A stretch of DNA of 64,000 nt from Paenibacillus piscarius (GCF_022234545.1 NZ_JAIEUI010000001.1:356899-420898), one strand, 5' to 3'. Counted from the first letter of the stretch, positions 18,242 through 26,693 are shown. Numbers and translations are program-made. Notes: generated by a model from the sequence alone, not told the origin.

Positions 18242-19063
18242 TCACTTCGGAAGCTTCAGCTCTGCGGCACGCAGAGCGGTGCTGATCTGCTGCTCCCAGC
18301 TGTATAACTGCCCGGCCATGGCCCGAAGCTCAACCATCCGGTTATAGGACTGCTTCATGGCAGTTGCCGCCTTGGCGGCATCCCCAGCCTGAACCCCAGC
18401 CTTATAACGTTTATCAGCGCCGCTTCTCTCCGCTTGCGCAGCAGAGAACAGCTTGTTCTGCGCGGCAATCTGCTTCTTGAGCTGTGCGATAGGGGCGAGA
18501 GCATTCTTAGCCGGCTTGTTCTTTGCTGCGGCCTCAGCTTTGGCTGCTGCGAGTGCTGAAGCTGCACTCTTCACTTCAGCCCGTGCTGCCGCTGCCGCTG
18601 GCTTAAGCTTATTCCGCTTAATCTCAAGCACGGTAACACTCTTCAGGTTATTGGCCTTACGGGCTGCGGTTATCTGCTTGCCGAGGGCATTGTACTGCTC
18701 CAGAAGCGGACCGTGCTTCTTCTGCACCGCTTCTACCGTGGCCTTAAGCTTGGCGATTTGAACTGCGTTTGTCGCTTGCAGTTGCTTATTGACGGCGGCA
18801 AGCGCTGCGCTGTTCTGCTTGTGGAGTGTCTGATTGCGCTGAAGATCCGACTTCAGCGAGGTCTGGAGTGAGGTGTAATCCGCATACAGATTATGAATCT
18901 CATCCAGCGCGGCGTCCCACTCCGACGCAGCCAAGACTCTGGTGCCCGGGGCGCACCACAAGGACAGCAGTACCAATACAACCACAATCCTCTTCAGAGA
19001 TGCCCCCGTGAAGCCTATCAACTCTCCCCATCCTGTGCATTCTTTACCTGTCCATTCCTTCAA
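18242..19063 (-). CDS. Exported Ala/Lys-rich coiled-coil protein
   Basis: About 273 residues. After an N-terminal stretch, the hydrophobic segment RIVVVLVLLSLW leads to a plausible signal-peptidase site near RVLA-AS. The mature part is almost entirely helical coiled coil with many Ala, Lys, Gln and Glu residues (ASALAAAKAEAAAKNKPAK). The start is uncertain: the TTG at 19061-19063 has GGGAG eight bases upstream; the frame stays open to 19192, but that part overlaps a hairpin at 19114-19163 and has no ribosome binding site. No known family recognised; a cell-envelope structural or spacer role is conceivable. Confidence 0.6.
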   Translation of the reverse strand: MKEWTGKECTGWGELIGFTGASLKRIVVVLVLLSLWCAPGTRVLAASEWDAALDEIHNLYADYTSLQTSLKSDLQRNQTLHKQNSAALAAVNKQLQATNAVQIAKLKATVEAVQKKHGPLLEQYNALGKQITAARKANNLKSVTVLEIKRNKLKPAAAAARAEVKSAASALAAAKAEAAAKNKPAKNALAPIAQLKKQIAAQNKLFSAAQAERSGADKRYKAGVQAGDAAKAATAMKQSYNRMVELRAMAGQLYSWEQQISTALRAAELKLPK

Positions 19064-19113
19064 TATGAACACTCCCGCTTCAACTCCCATGATCGTAAAT
19101 TTACAATAGACAC

Positions 19114-19163
19114 AAAGAAGCACCTCCAAGAAAGGCATGAATGCCTGTCCTGCGAGGTGCTTC
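19114..19163 (-). terminator. Hairpin upstream of the coiled-coil gene
   Basis: GAAGCACCTC (19117-19126) pairs with GAGGTGCTTC (19154-19163), with an inner AGGCAT/ATGCCT pairing. On the minus strand it is followed by TTTGTGT. It sits in the leader of the coiled-coil gene and might act as an attenuator, or be a terminator remnant. Confidence 0.5.
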
Positions 19164-19318
19164 TCCCGCTTACTGCGTGTGTTATTGTTCATTCACTATA
19201 ACGCTGAATTCATGGGTAGTCAAGGAAAAAATAAGAACTCCAGTTCCTGTGTTGGGTGATATTTGAAAATGTATGCGGAAAACAGTATAGAATGTGCTCG
19301 CGAAAGGCGCTCAGGGTG

Positions 19319-19549
19319 AATGTAATCGATAAACCGACCACATTGGCAGCTACGGAGGCGTATGGGCCAAATGTAATCGAAAAACCGGCCACATTGGCAG
19401 CTACGGAGGCGTATGAATCAAATGTAATCGAAAAACCGACCACATTGGCAGCTACGGAGGCGTATAAATCAAATGTAATCGAAAAACCGGCCACATCGGC
19501 AGCTACGGAGGCGTATGGACCAAATGTAATCGAAAAACCGACCACATCA
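19319..19549. repeat. 51-bp tandem repeat array, four and a half units
   Basis: Units start at 19319, 19370, 19421, 19472 and 19523, exactly 51 bp apart, each beginning AATGTAATCG and containing CAGCTACGGAGGCGTAT; the last unit is partial. Differences are single bases. Because 51 is a multiple of three, long frames open on both strands (about 19256-19594 plus, 19210-19545 minus), but these have no ribosome binding sites and are artefacts. The unit contains short inverted segments (AATGT ... ACATT). A related single unit is at 32977. Confidence 0.9.
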
Positions 19550-19673
19550 AACAGCCGCAGGTTTGTGTTATGTTTCTTTGGATTTGGTCTATAAATCTAG
19601 TAGAATAAGTCTATGGTTTACAGTATTGTATAAGATTCGACATCCAGTAACTCATAAGGATAGGGGATGCCAG

Positions 19674-20675
19674 ATGCAGCTTAGACATGTGAGAATCAAA
19701 GGGACAGGCAAATACTTGCCGGAGCGTATAGTTAGCGATACAGAGCTTGATGGAATTCTTGGCACGCCGCCGGGCTGGGTTCAGAAAATAACCGGTGTGG
19801 GCACCCGTCATTATGCCGGCGAAGGGGAGACCGCATCTATCATGGGTGCAAGGGCGGCGGAAGCAGCGCTTGCTGATGCCGGCTTAAGCTTTGAGGATAT
19901 CGATTGTCTGGTCTGCACCAGCGGGACCAAGGAGCAGCCGCTTCCAAGCACCGCTGTCTTCATTCAGCAGGCTATGGGACAGGCGGACTCGGGAGTTCCG
20001 GCTTTTGATGTGGATGCGACTTGCCTCAGTTTCCTTGTCGGGCTTGATCTCATGTCTTACATGGTGGAAGCGGGAAGATATAAGAATGTCCTGCTGGTCG
20101 CCACGGAGATTGCTTCGGTGGGGCTCAACTGGAAGGACAAAGAGAGCTCGGCGCTGTTCGGAGACGGGGCGGCTGCTGTGGTGATCGGCCCTGCGGAGGA
20201 GGGAGCTTCTTCACGCATCCTCCACGCTTCCCTCAAAACCTACAGCAGCGGAGCGCGTTACTCGGAGATTGCCGGGGGCGGAACCAGACTGCATCCCCAG
20301 AAGTATACGGCAGAGAACGCGCTGCCTTATCTGTTCCATATGGACGGACAGGCGATCTTCCGCAAAGCCTCCAAGCTGCTGCCGGATTTCATCGATCAAA
20401 TGCTGAGCGCAACAGGGAACCGGATGGATGATTTCACACTGGTAATCCCCCATCAGGGAAGTGCCATGGCCATGCGGCTTCTGCGCAAAAAGCTGGGTAT
20501 TGCCGAGGACCGGTTCCTCGACAATACCGCCGGCCATGGCAATACCATTGCGGCATCGATACCGATGGGCCTGCATGAAGCCATCCGGCAGGGCCGGATC
20601 ACGCGCGGGGACCGGATCATGCTGATCGGTACAGCGGCCGGATTGTCTCTGGGAGGCATGATTATTGATTACTGA
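19674..20675 (+). CDS. FabH/OleA-like 3-oxoacyl-ACP synthase III family ketosynthase
   Basis: 333-residue thiolase-fold condensing enzyme. The nucleophile is Cys117 in FDVDATCLSF, followed by His260 in IPHQGS and Asn290 in DNTAGHGNTIAAS, giving the Cys-His-Asn triad of KAS III. It differs from housekeeping FabH, where the Cys lies in a NAAC-type context, and lacks nearby fab genes. The start ATG 19674 follows a GGGGA-type site; earlier in-frame codons overlap the repeat array. It is the first gene of a six-gene overlapping operon, which points to specialised acyl condensation (decarboxylative or OleA-type head-to-head). Substrates unknown. Confidence 0.85.
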   Translation: MQLRHVRIKGTGKYLPERIVSDTELDGILGTPPGWVQKITGVGTRHYAGEGETASIMGARAAEAALADAGLSFEDIDCLVCTSGTKEQPLPSTAVFIQQAMGQADSGVPAFDVDATCLSFLVGLDLMSYMVEAGRYKNVLLVATEIASVGLNWKDKESSALFGDGAAAVVIGPAEEGASSRILHASLKTYSSGARYSEIAGGGTRLHPQKYTAENALPYLFHMDGQAIFRKASKLLPDFIDQMLSATGNRMDDFTLVIPHQGSAMAMRLLRKKLGIAEDRFLDNTAGHGNTIAASIPMGLHEAIRQGRITRGDRIMLIGTAAGLSLGGMIIDY

Positions 20676-21843
20676 GCCCCGGAACATTCTGATTACCGGG
20701 GGACGTGCCCCGGTGGCGCTGGAGCTGGCCCGGCTGTTCAAGGCTGCAGGCCACCGCGTCTACGCCGCCGAGAGCGCCGTGTATCATCTCTGCCGGGTAT
20801 CCTCCGCTGTTACGGCCAGCTTCCGGGTGCCTTCGCCGCGGCATCAGCCACAGGCTTACGTTCAGCGGCTGGCGGCACTTGCAGCAGAACTTGGGATTGA
20901 CCTCCTGGTTCCAACCTGCGAGGAAATCTTCTATATTGCTGCGGGACTTGATCAATTCACCGGCTGCCGGGTACTGGCACCGGAGCGCCGCGTGCTGGCA
21001 GGGCTGCACCATAAGGGAGAATTCATTGCCATGGCCCGCTCCTTCGGACTGGCTGTCCCGGATACAGAGCTGTTAAGCAGCGCCAGCGAGTGGCAGCGTG
21101 CGGTGGAGCGGGCAGCAGCGGACGGCAGGCAGCAGGTCTATAAGCCTGCTTACTCACGGTTTGCCTCCCAGGTCATACTGCCGGGGATGGCGGCTACTCC
21201 ACCTGCGGGGATATCAGCCGCTTCCCCCTGGGTGTCCCAGGAATATATCCGTGGCACAGCCCTGTGTACCTATAGCGTTGTGTATGAAGGTACAGTGGTG
21301 GCCCATGCAGCTTACGGCAGCAGGTACCGGACCGGCCGCAGCGGGGCAAGCGTATATTTTGCGCCGCTTGAGCATCCGGAGGCTCTGGAATGGGTCCGGC
21401 GGTTCAGCGGGGCTTCCGGCTTCAGCGGGCAGATCAGCTTCGATTTCATTGAGGCAGATAACGGTACGCTGTACCCCATCGAATGCAATCCGCGCGCGAC
21501 CAGCGGTATTCATCTGTTCAGCCCGGAGGACGGGCTGACGGATGCTCTGCTGAGTCCCGGCCGGCTTGCTCAGAGCGGAGAGCTGGTGCGTCCGCGTTCG
21601 TCCCGTACAGCCATGCTGACCCTGCCCATGCTGGGCTGCGGGCTGAAGCCGGGACAAGGCGGCCGGCGCGACTGGGGGCAGGCCTGGCTTGGCGCTGCAG
21701 ATGTGATCTGGCGCAAGGGTGACCTTCTTCCTGTTCTGGAACAGTTGCTGGTGGTGTACGCCGCGATCAGGACGGCAAGGAAGCACCGTATTTCGCTTAC
21801 AGAAGCGCTGACTGAAGATATAGAATGGAATGGTGAAGCATGA
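20665..21843 (+). CDS. ATP-grasp domain ligase
   Basis: 392 residues. It starts at a TTG (20665) eight bases after GGGAGG, inside the last codons of the ketosynthase gene (11-bp overlap). The N-terminal PreATP-grasp Rossmann-like part is RNILITGGRAPVALELARLF; the ATP-grasp part includes QVYKPAYSRFASQV and WVSQEYIRG, and ends with the metal-binding YPIECNPRATSGIHLF. Enzymes of this type join a carboxylate (as acyl phosphate) to an amine or other nucleophile using ATP. In this operon it could conjugate a fatty or keto acid to an amino acid; the substrate is not evident. Confidence 0.82.
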   Translation: MITEPRNILITGGRAPVALELARLFKAAGHRVYAAESAVYHLCRVSSAVTASFRVPSPRHQPQAYVQRLAALAAELGIDLLVPTCEEIFYIAAGLDQFTGCRVLAPERRVLAGLHHKGEFIAMARSFGLAVPDTELLSSASEWQRAVERAAADGRQQVYKPAYSRFASQVILPGMAATPPAGISAASPWVSQEYIRGTALCTYSVVYEGTVVAHAAYGSRYRTGRSGASVYFAPLEHPEALEWVRRFSGASGFSGQISFDFIEADNGTLYPIECNPRATSGIHLFSPEDGLTDALLSPGRLAQSGELVRPRSSRTAMLTLPMLGCGLKPGQGGRRDWGQAWLGAADVIWRKGDLLPVLEQLLVVYAAIRTARKHRISLTEALTEDIEWNGEA

Positions 21844-22832
21844 CCAGAGCACTGGTAACCGGCGCGACCGGATTTCTTGGACGTCATACCGCGCGGAGGC
21901 TGGCCCGGATGGGGTGGGAGGTCTATGCGCAGGGCCGCAATGCAGAGGCGGGTCGGCAGCTGGAGCAGGAAGGCTCCGTATTCCTCCCCGGCGATCTTCG
22001 TAATCCTGAACAGGCAAGGAGCTTCTGTCGGGGAATGGATGTGGTGTTCCACTGCGCAGCCTTGTCATCACCATGGGGGGAATACAGGGACTTCTACACA
22101 TCCAACGTGGACGCTACGAGGCATCTTGTGGAAGGGTGCAGGCAGCACGGCGTGGGGCGGCTGATTCATATCTCCACGCCCAGCCTGTATTCCACCCGCA
22201 AGGAACGCTTCGCCATCCGGGAGACTGACCCGCTTCCCGGCCGGCCCGCCAATGCGTATGCGGCAACGAAGCTCATTGCTGAGCGGGTGGTTGGGGAGGC
22301 CGCACAAGAAGGACTTACCGCCTTCATGCTCCGTCCCCGGGCGATCTTCGGCCCGCTGGACAATGCCTTATTCCCCCGGCTGCTGGCAGCCAATGATAGC
22401 AAGGGAGTGCCGCTGATGAACGGCGGCAGAGCCATCATTGACCTTACCTGTGTAGACAATGTAATAGATGCCATGCTGCTCTGCTGGGAGGCTCCGCTCA
22501 CAGCGGCAGGGAGAGCTTACAATATCACCAACGGGGAGCCGCTTATGTTCAAGGAACTGGTCACACGGCTGTTCTCCCTGCTGGAGCTTCCGCTGCGCAC
22601 CCGAAACCTGCCCTATGCGGCAGCCGATGCGCTGGCAGCGGTGATGGAAGGCATCCACCGGATGCTGCCGGTCCTGGGCGAGCCGCTGCTCACCCGCTAT
22701 TCGGCGGCTGCGCTCGGCGTATCCCAGACGCTGGACATCTCGCTTGCCCGGGAGCAGCTAGGCTATCAACCGCGGGTAACAACAGACGAAGGGCTCCGCG
22801 CCTTCGCAGAATGGTGGAGGGAACAGCAATGA
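21840..22832 (+). CDS. NAD(P)-dependent reductase, OleD/3-beta-HSD-like
   Basis: 330-residue extended SDR. The cofactor loop is VTGATGFLGRHTARRL (residues 6-21), catalytic Tyr140 and Lys144 lie in AYAATK, and the Ser/Thr partner in STPS (112-115). Segments PWGEYRDFYTSNV, LRPRAIFGPLDNALFPRL and AYNITNGEPLMFKELV follow 2-alkyl-3-oxoalkanoate reductase (OleD) closely from memory. OleD reduces the OleA condensation product to a 2-alkyl-3-hydroxy acid. Presence next to an OleA-like ketosynthase supports that chemistry. It overlaps both neighbours by four bases (ATGA). Confidence 0.85.
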   Translation: MTRALVTGATGFLGRHTARRLARMGWEVYAQGRNAEAGRQLEQEGSVFLPGDLRNPEQARSFCRGMDVVFHCAALSSPWGEYRDFYTSNVDATRHLVEGCRQHGVGRLIHISTPSLYSTRKERFAIRETDPLPGRPANAYAATKLIAERVVGEAAQEGLTAFMLRPRAIFGPLDNALFPRLLAANDSKGVPLMNGGRAIIDLTCVDNVIDAMLLCWEAPLTAAGRAYNITNGEPLMFKELVTRLFSLLELPLRTRNLPYAAADALAAVMEGIHRMLPVLGEPLLTRYSAAALGVSQTLDISLAREQLGYQPRVTTDEGLRAFAEWWREQQ

Positions 22833-23683
22833 TTACAGAGATTCCGGTAGAGTTATCCATCCTCTCAGCAGGGTATTGCCTGCATCCCGAGCGTCTGACG
22901 CTGCGGGGAGGCTCGCTGAAGCCGGTGGCCTTCCCCGCAGGCTATGCCCTGATCCGGCACCCGGAGCACGGGCCGATCCTGTTCGATACCGGCTACAGCG
23001 CACGCTTCTTCGAGGAGACCGCCAGCCTGCCGGCCTCGCTCTACCGCAGGATTACCCCGGTGGTGTTCAAGGAGGAAGAGAGCGCAGTGCGGCGGCTCCG
23101 GGAGGGCGGCATTGCCCCGGAGGAGGTCCGTTACGTGGTGCTGTCGCACTTCCATGCCGACCATATCGGCGGGGTGCGGGATTTCCCGCAGGCACAGTTC
23201 ATTTATCTGCAGAAGTCCTATGATGCTGTGAGCGGACTGGGACCAGTCCGGGCCACGAAGGCTGGCTTCCTGCCGGGCCTGCTACCAGGGGATTTCACCC
23301 GCCGCTCCCTGCCTGTGGATGAAGCTTCACCCAAGCGTCCGCTTCCGGAAGGGCTGCCGTTCACGGAGGCATATGATCTGCTGGGGGACGGCAGTCTGCT
23401 GGCGGTAGAGCTGTCGGGTCATGCCGCCGGTATGATCGGACTATTCGTGTCTACCACAGAGCATGATTACCTGCTCTGCGCCGATACGGTCTGGTCCAGC
23501 CGGGCGTTCCGGGAGAACCGCAGGCCGCATCCGGCGGCGGGGATCATTATGTCCAGCCGTGCAGAATACCGGCTTAATTTCGAGCGGCTGCGCCGGATTC
23601 ATGAACAGCATCCGGCATTGCGGATTGTGCCCAGCCATTGCCGGGAGGCACTGGCGCACTGGGGGACGGGGCGTGTGAAATGA
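22829..23683 (+). CDS. Metallo-beta-lactamase-fold hydrolase
   Basis: 284 residues from ATG 22829, which has GGAGGGAA upstream and overlaps the reductase stop by four bases. Metal ligands are HFHADH (107-112), the histidine in LSGHAAGMIG, the Asp in CADTVW and His in VPSHC. The layout resembles quorum-quenching N-acyl-homoserine lactonases and other lactone or thioester hydrolases. In this operon it could open a lactone or release a thioester; in ole pathways the hydrolase (OleB) is an alpha/beta hydrolase instead. Substrate unknown. Confidence 0.85.
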   Translation: MITEIPVELSILSAGYCLHPERLTLRGGSLKPVAFPAGYALIRHPEHGPILFDTGYSARFFEETASLPASLYRRITPVVFKEEESAVRRLREGGIAPEEVRYVVLSHFHADHIGGVRDFPQAQFIYLQKSYDAVSGLGPVRATKAGFLPGLLPGDFTRRSLPVDEASPKRPLPEGLPFTEAYDLLGDGSLLAVELSGHAAGMIGLFVSTTEHDYLLCADTVWSSRAFRENRRPHPAAGIIMSSRAEYRLNFERLRRIHEQHPALRIVPSHCREALAHWGTGRVK

Positions 23684-24996
23684 GGCGGATCCGGCAGATT
23701 ATTACCCATTATGTGCTCACCCGGTGGGGCAGGCGCTGGAAGAACCGGGCTGCACTGGAGCAGTGGCAGGAGAAGCGCATCCGAGGGCACATAGATAAGG
23801 TACGGCAGCGGTCGGAATTTTACAGGGAGCTGTGGGGAGAGATTCCGTCCCGGGACTGGCGAAGCTTCCCCATCATAGATAAGTCCCGGATGATGGAGAA
23901 TTTTGATCAGCTCAATACGGCAGGCATTACGAAGGAGCAGGCCTTCGCCGAGGCTTATGCAGCAGAGAACAGCAGGAACTTCAAGCCCACGCTGCATGGT
24001 GTCACTGTCGGGTTGTCTTCGGGAACCTCCGGTAACCGGGGGATATTTCTGGTCGGAGAAGAAGAGCAGGCAGCCTGGACGGGGACTGTGCTGGCAAAGC
24101 TCCTCCCGGGCGGACTGTGGCAGCGGGCGAGAATCGCCTTCTTCCTGCGGGCCAACAGTAATCTGTATGAATCGGTGAAGCAGGGACGGCTGCAATTCCG
24201 GTATTTCGATCTGCTGGAGCCGCTTCCGCAGCTGCTGGCCCGCATGAATGAGTATCAGCCGGATATCTGGATTGCCCCGCCGTCCATGCTGCGAATGCTC
24301 GCTGAGGCGCATCAATCAGGCACGCTGAATCTGCGGCCCCGCAGAATGATAGCGGTCGCAGAGGTACTGGACCCGCTCGACCGGCAGCAGATTGAGCAGA
24401 CCTTCGGGCAGAAGGTGCACCAGGCCTATCAGTGCACAGAGGGCTTCCTCGGTGCGACCTGCAGCCATGGGACGCTGCATCTGAATGAAGACATTGTACA
24501 TATTGACAAAGAGCCGCTGGATGAAGCATCGCGCCGGTTTGTACCGGTTATAACCGACTTCTCCAGAACGGTGCAGCCGATCATCCGCTACCGGCTGAAT
24601 GATATTCTGACAGAAGCGGCGGAGCCGTGTCCGTGCGGTTCGCTGTTTACCGCCATTGAACGGATCGAAGGCCGCTGCGATGACATTCTGTATCTGCCCC
24701 ACACGGCAGACGGCACGCGGATCCCGGTATTTCCCGATTTTATTACCCGGGCAGTGCTGGCGGCTTCCGCTGACATTGAGCACTACAGGGCCATCCAGCA
24801 TAGCCCGGAGGAGCTGGAGATCTCCTACTGCACCCGGACCGGCACTGACAATGTTACGGAGCAGCAGATAACCAGGGAACTGGAGCGATTGTTCACCAGG
24901 CTGTCCTGTACACCCCCGCAGTTAAGCTTCACCGCGTACAGCTTCGTGCCGGGCAGCCGGAAGCTGCGCCGGGTAGAGAGGGGCTGGAAGCTATGA
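23680..24996 (+). CDS. Adenylate-forming enzyme, CapK/F390-synthetase-related
   Basis: 438 residues. ATG 23680 overlaps the preceding stop (ATGA). Features of the PaaK/CapK branch of the ANL superfamily are GLSSGTSGNRGIFLV (phosphate-binding loop), AVAEVLDPLDRQQIE, YQCTEGFLGATCSHG (aromatic adenine-binding motif) and RYRLNDILTEA (Asp-containing hinge). A cysteine-rich PCPCGS lies just after it, as in F390-synthetase-like proteins. It likely activates a carboxylic acid as acyl-AMP for transfer to a thiol or amine. It takes the place that OleC would occupy in an ole cluster but is a different subfamily. Confidence 0.82.
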   Translation: MRRIRQIITHYVLTRWGRRWKNRAALEQWQEKRIRGHIDKVRQRSEFYRELWGEIPSRDWRSFPIIDKSRMMENFDQLNTAGITKEQAFAEAYAAENSRNFKPTLHGVTVGLSSGTSGNRGIFLVGEEEQAAWTGTVLAKLLPGGLWQRARIAFFLRANSNLYESVKQGRLQFRYFDLLEPLPQLLARMNEYQPDIWIAPPSMLRMLAEAHQSGTLNLRPRRMIAVAEVLDPLDRQQIEQTFGQKVHQAYQCTEGFLGATCSHGTLHLNEDIVHIDKEPLDEASRRFVPVITDFSRTVQPIIRYRLNDILTEAAEPCPCGSLFTAIERIEGRCDDILYLPHTADGTRIPVFPDFITRAVLAASADIEHYRAIQHSPEELEISYCTRTGTDNVTEQQITRELERLFTRLSCTPPQLSFTAYSFVPGSRKLRRVERGWKL

Positions 24997-26138
24997 ACAG
25001 CAGAGTAGCACAGTATGACCGTGATTCCCTCGCCCGGCTGAAATGGCCGGATACCCCATATGGGCGATATGCCCGGGAGTATCTTACACCTTTGATGGAG
25101 CGCGGGTCGCAACCTTTTATAGCCAATGTGAGTACTACTGTTAAGGTATTAACCATTGACGGGGTGCCGGTTCCCATTACCATCAACGACACGGAATACG
25201 ACAATTCCTATGTGTGCTCACCCTACACCCACTATGTCAGCTATGCGAGCGAAGAACTGGCCCTGCTGAATAACCGGCTGATAGAAGGCGGATTATCGCT
25301 TCTGCTGAGAGGAGTAGGCCGGCTCTTGAGGCGTGGACAGTTCAACCGGGTGGTTCAGGTCAACAACTGGCTGCTGTCCACCAATCTCTATCCTCCCTTA
25401 AGCGGCGAGCAGTTGACGGTAATTATGGATTTCCTTCGGCGGACGTATCCCGGGTATACCCTGATCTGCCGTTCCCTAAGCCGCGAGACATCGGGAGAGC
25501 TGATGGACCGCCTGATCAGCTACGGCTGTAAGCCCGTTCCCAGCCGGCAGATCTACCTGCTGAAGCCGAACAGCTCCGGCTCGAAAGCCAGATGGCTGCT
25601 CAAGCGTGACATGGGTCTAATAGCGAAGCATGGCTACACCGAGGTGAGCCCGGATGCGATTACCCCGGAGGATATCCCCCGGATCGTGGAGCTGTACAAG
25701 CTGCTGTACATCGATAAATATTCTGCTCATAATCCGCAGTTTACTGAAGCCTTCATTGCGCTTGCCCTGACTCAGGGAACCTTACAGGTGTATGGATTGC
25801 GTAAGGAGGGGAGGCTGGATGCGGTGCTTGGCTTCTATGAGCGGGAAGGGGCAATGACAGCGCCTCTGTTCGGGTATGACACAGGATTGCCGCAGTCTGT
25901 AGGACTGTACCGGATGCTGTCCGCTGTCCTGATCGGGCTGGCCGGAAGCAGAGGGCTTCTGCTGCATGAGAGCTCCGGGGTCGGTCAATTCAAGCGGAAC
26001 CGGGGGGCAGCGGGCGCGACCGAATTTTCGGCGGTGTATGACCGGGGGACTTCTCTGCTGAACCGCTGCGGCTGGTCCTTCCTGGAGCTGTTGCTCCGGC
26101 GCATCGGGATGCCGCTGATTCAGAAGCTGAAGCTGTAG
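24993..26138 (+). CDS. GNAT-superfamily protein with extended N-terminal half
   Basis: 381 residues, starting at the ATG that overlaps the adenylate-forming gene (ATGA). Residues 200-340 resemble the acyltransferase fold (GYTEVSPDAITPEDIPRIVELY, LQVYGLRKEGRLDAVLGFYE, GLLLHESSGVGQFKRNRGA), similar to FemAB or GNAT domains. The first 190 residues (YVCSPYTHYVSYASEELALL, VNNWLLSTNLYPPL) are unlike families I know. It is the last gene of the operon and could transfer an acyl group to an amine to form the final product. Assignment is by fold pattern only. Confidence 0.65.
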   Translation: MNSRVAQYDRDSLARLKWPDTPYGRYAREYLTPLMERGSQPFIANVSTTVKVLTIDGVPVPITINDTEYDNSYVCSPYTHYVSYASEELALLNNRLIEGGLSLLLRGVGRLLRRGQFNRVVQVNNWLLSTNLYPPLSGEQLTVIMDFLRRTYPGYTLICRSLSRETSGELMDRLISYGCKPVPSRQIYLLKPNSSGSKARWLLKRDMGLIAKHGYTEVSPDAITPEDIPRIVELYKLLYIDKYSAHNPQFTEAFIALALTQGTLQVYGLRKEGRLDAVLGFYEREGAMTAPLFGYDTGLPQSVGLYRMLSAVLIGLAGSRGLLLHESSGVGQFKRNRGAAGATEFSAVYDRGTSLLNRCGWSFLELLLRRIGMPLIQKLKL

Positions 26139-26172
26139 GCTGGTGCAATAAAAGTTAGTGAGGAGGCGGAAA

Positions 26173-26678
26173 ATGAATGTAGCTAACCGTATCACTTTGT
26201 TCAGGATAATACTGATTCCTTTGTTCATTGCGCTGTTTCCCATTTATCCGGAAGCGTGGGTCAGCCATTCCTCAATCCTTGCGTATCTGGAGGGGCAGGG
26301 AAATTGCTGGACCCCTTGGCAGACAAGCTGCTTGTTGCCGCCGCGTTGATTCTGATGGTGAGTCTGCAGATGATCCCGTCCTGGATTGCTTTTTTGATAT
26401 TGGCGAGGGAAGTGATCATGATGGGTGTCCGTATGGCTGCTTCTGCGCAAAGGCTAGCTTTGGCAGCCGACCGGTACGGAAAGTGGAAAATGGTGCTGCA
26501 AGTGGTTGCTATCTCTGCTATTCTTTTGAATAATGCCCCTTTCAGCCTGTTCACTTCTTTCCCGGTTGACTTAACTCTGATGTATGCTGCGTTAGTTCTA
26601 ACTGTATACTCAGGCTACAATTACATTAAGAATAATTATAAGCTGCTGCATTTGGATGATCATTCGTCACACCGTTAA
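26173..26678 (+). pseudogene. Broken pgsA-like phosphatidylglycerophosphate synthase gene
   Basis: ATG 26173 has GAGGAGGCGG upstream and begins MNVANRITLFRIILIPLFIAL, the N-terminus of PgsA. After about 40 codons the reading frame changes; from about 26303 the frame used by AGKLLDPLADKLLVAAALIL continues the family to 26678. The intervening segment that should carry the first half of the CDP-alcohol phosphotransferase motif (D-G-x2-A-R) is missing: roughly 25 residues fewer than B. subtilis PgsA as recalled, plus a frameshift. The second half motif, G-KLL-D-PLA-D, remains. So the product cannot be a working CDP-diacylglycerol glycerol-3-phosphate phosphatidyltransferase. A functional copy must exist elsewhere. 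Confidence 0.8.
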
Positions 26679-26693
26679 AGAAGGAGGTGCGCC

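Noticed and set aside
19319-19549. CRISPR array
   Set aside because: Units are continuous tandem repeats with no unique spacers, and there are no cas genes.
19210-19594. Repetitive proteins on both strands over the tandem repeat
   Set aside because: The frames exist only because the unit is 51 bp; neither has a translation start signal.
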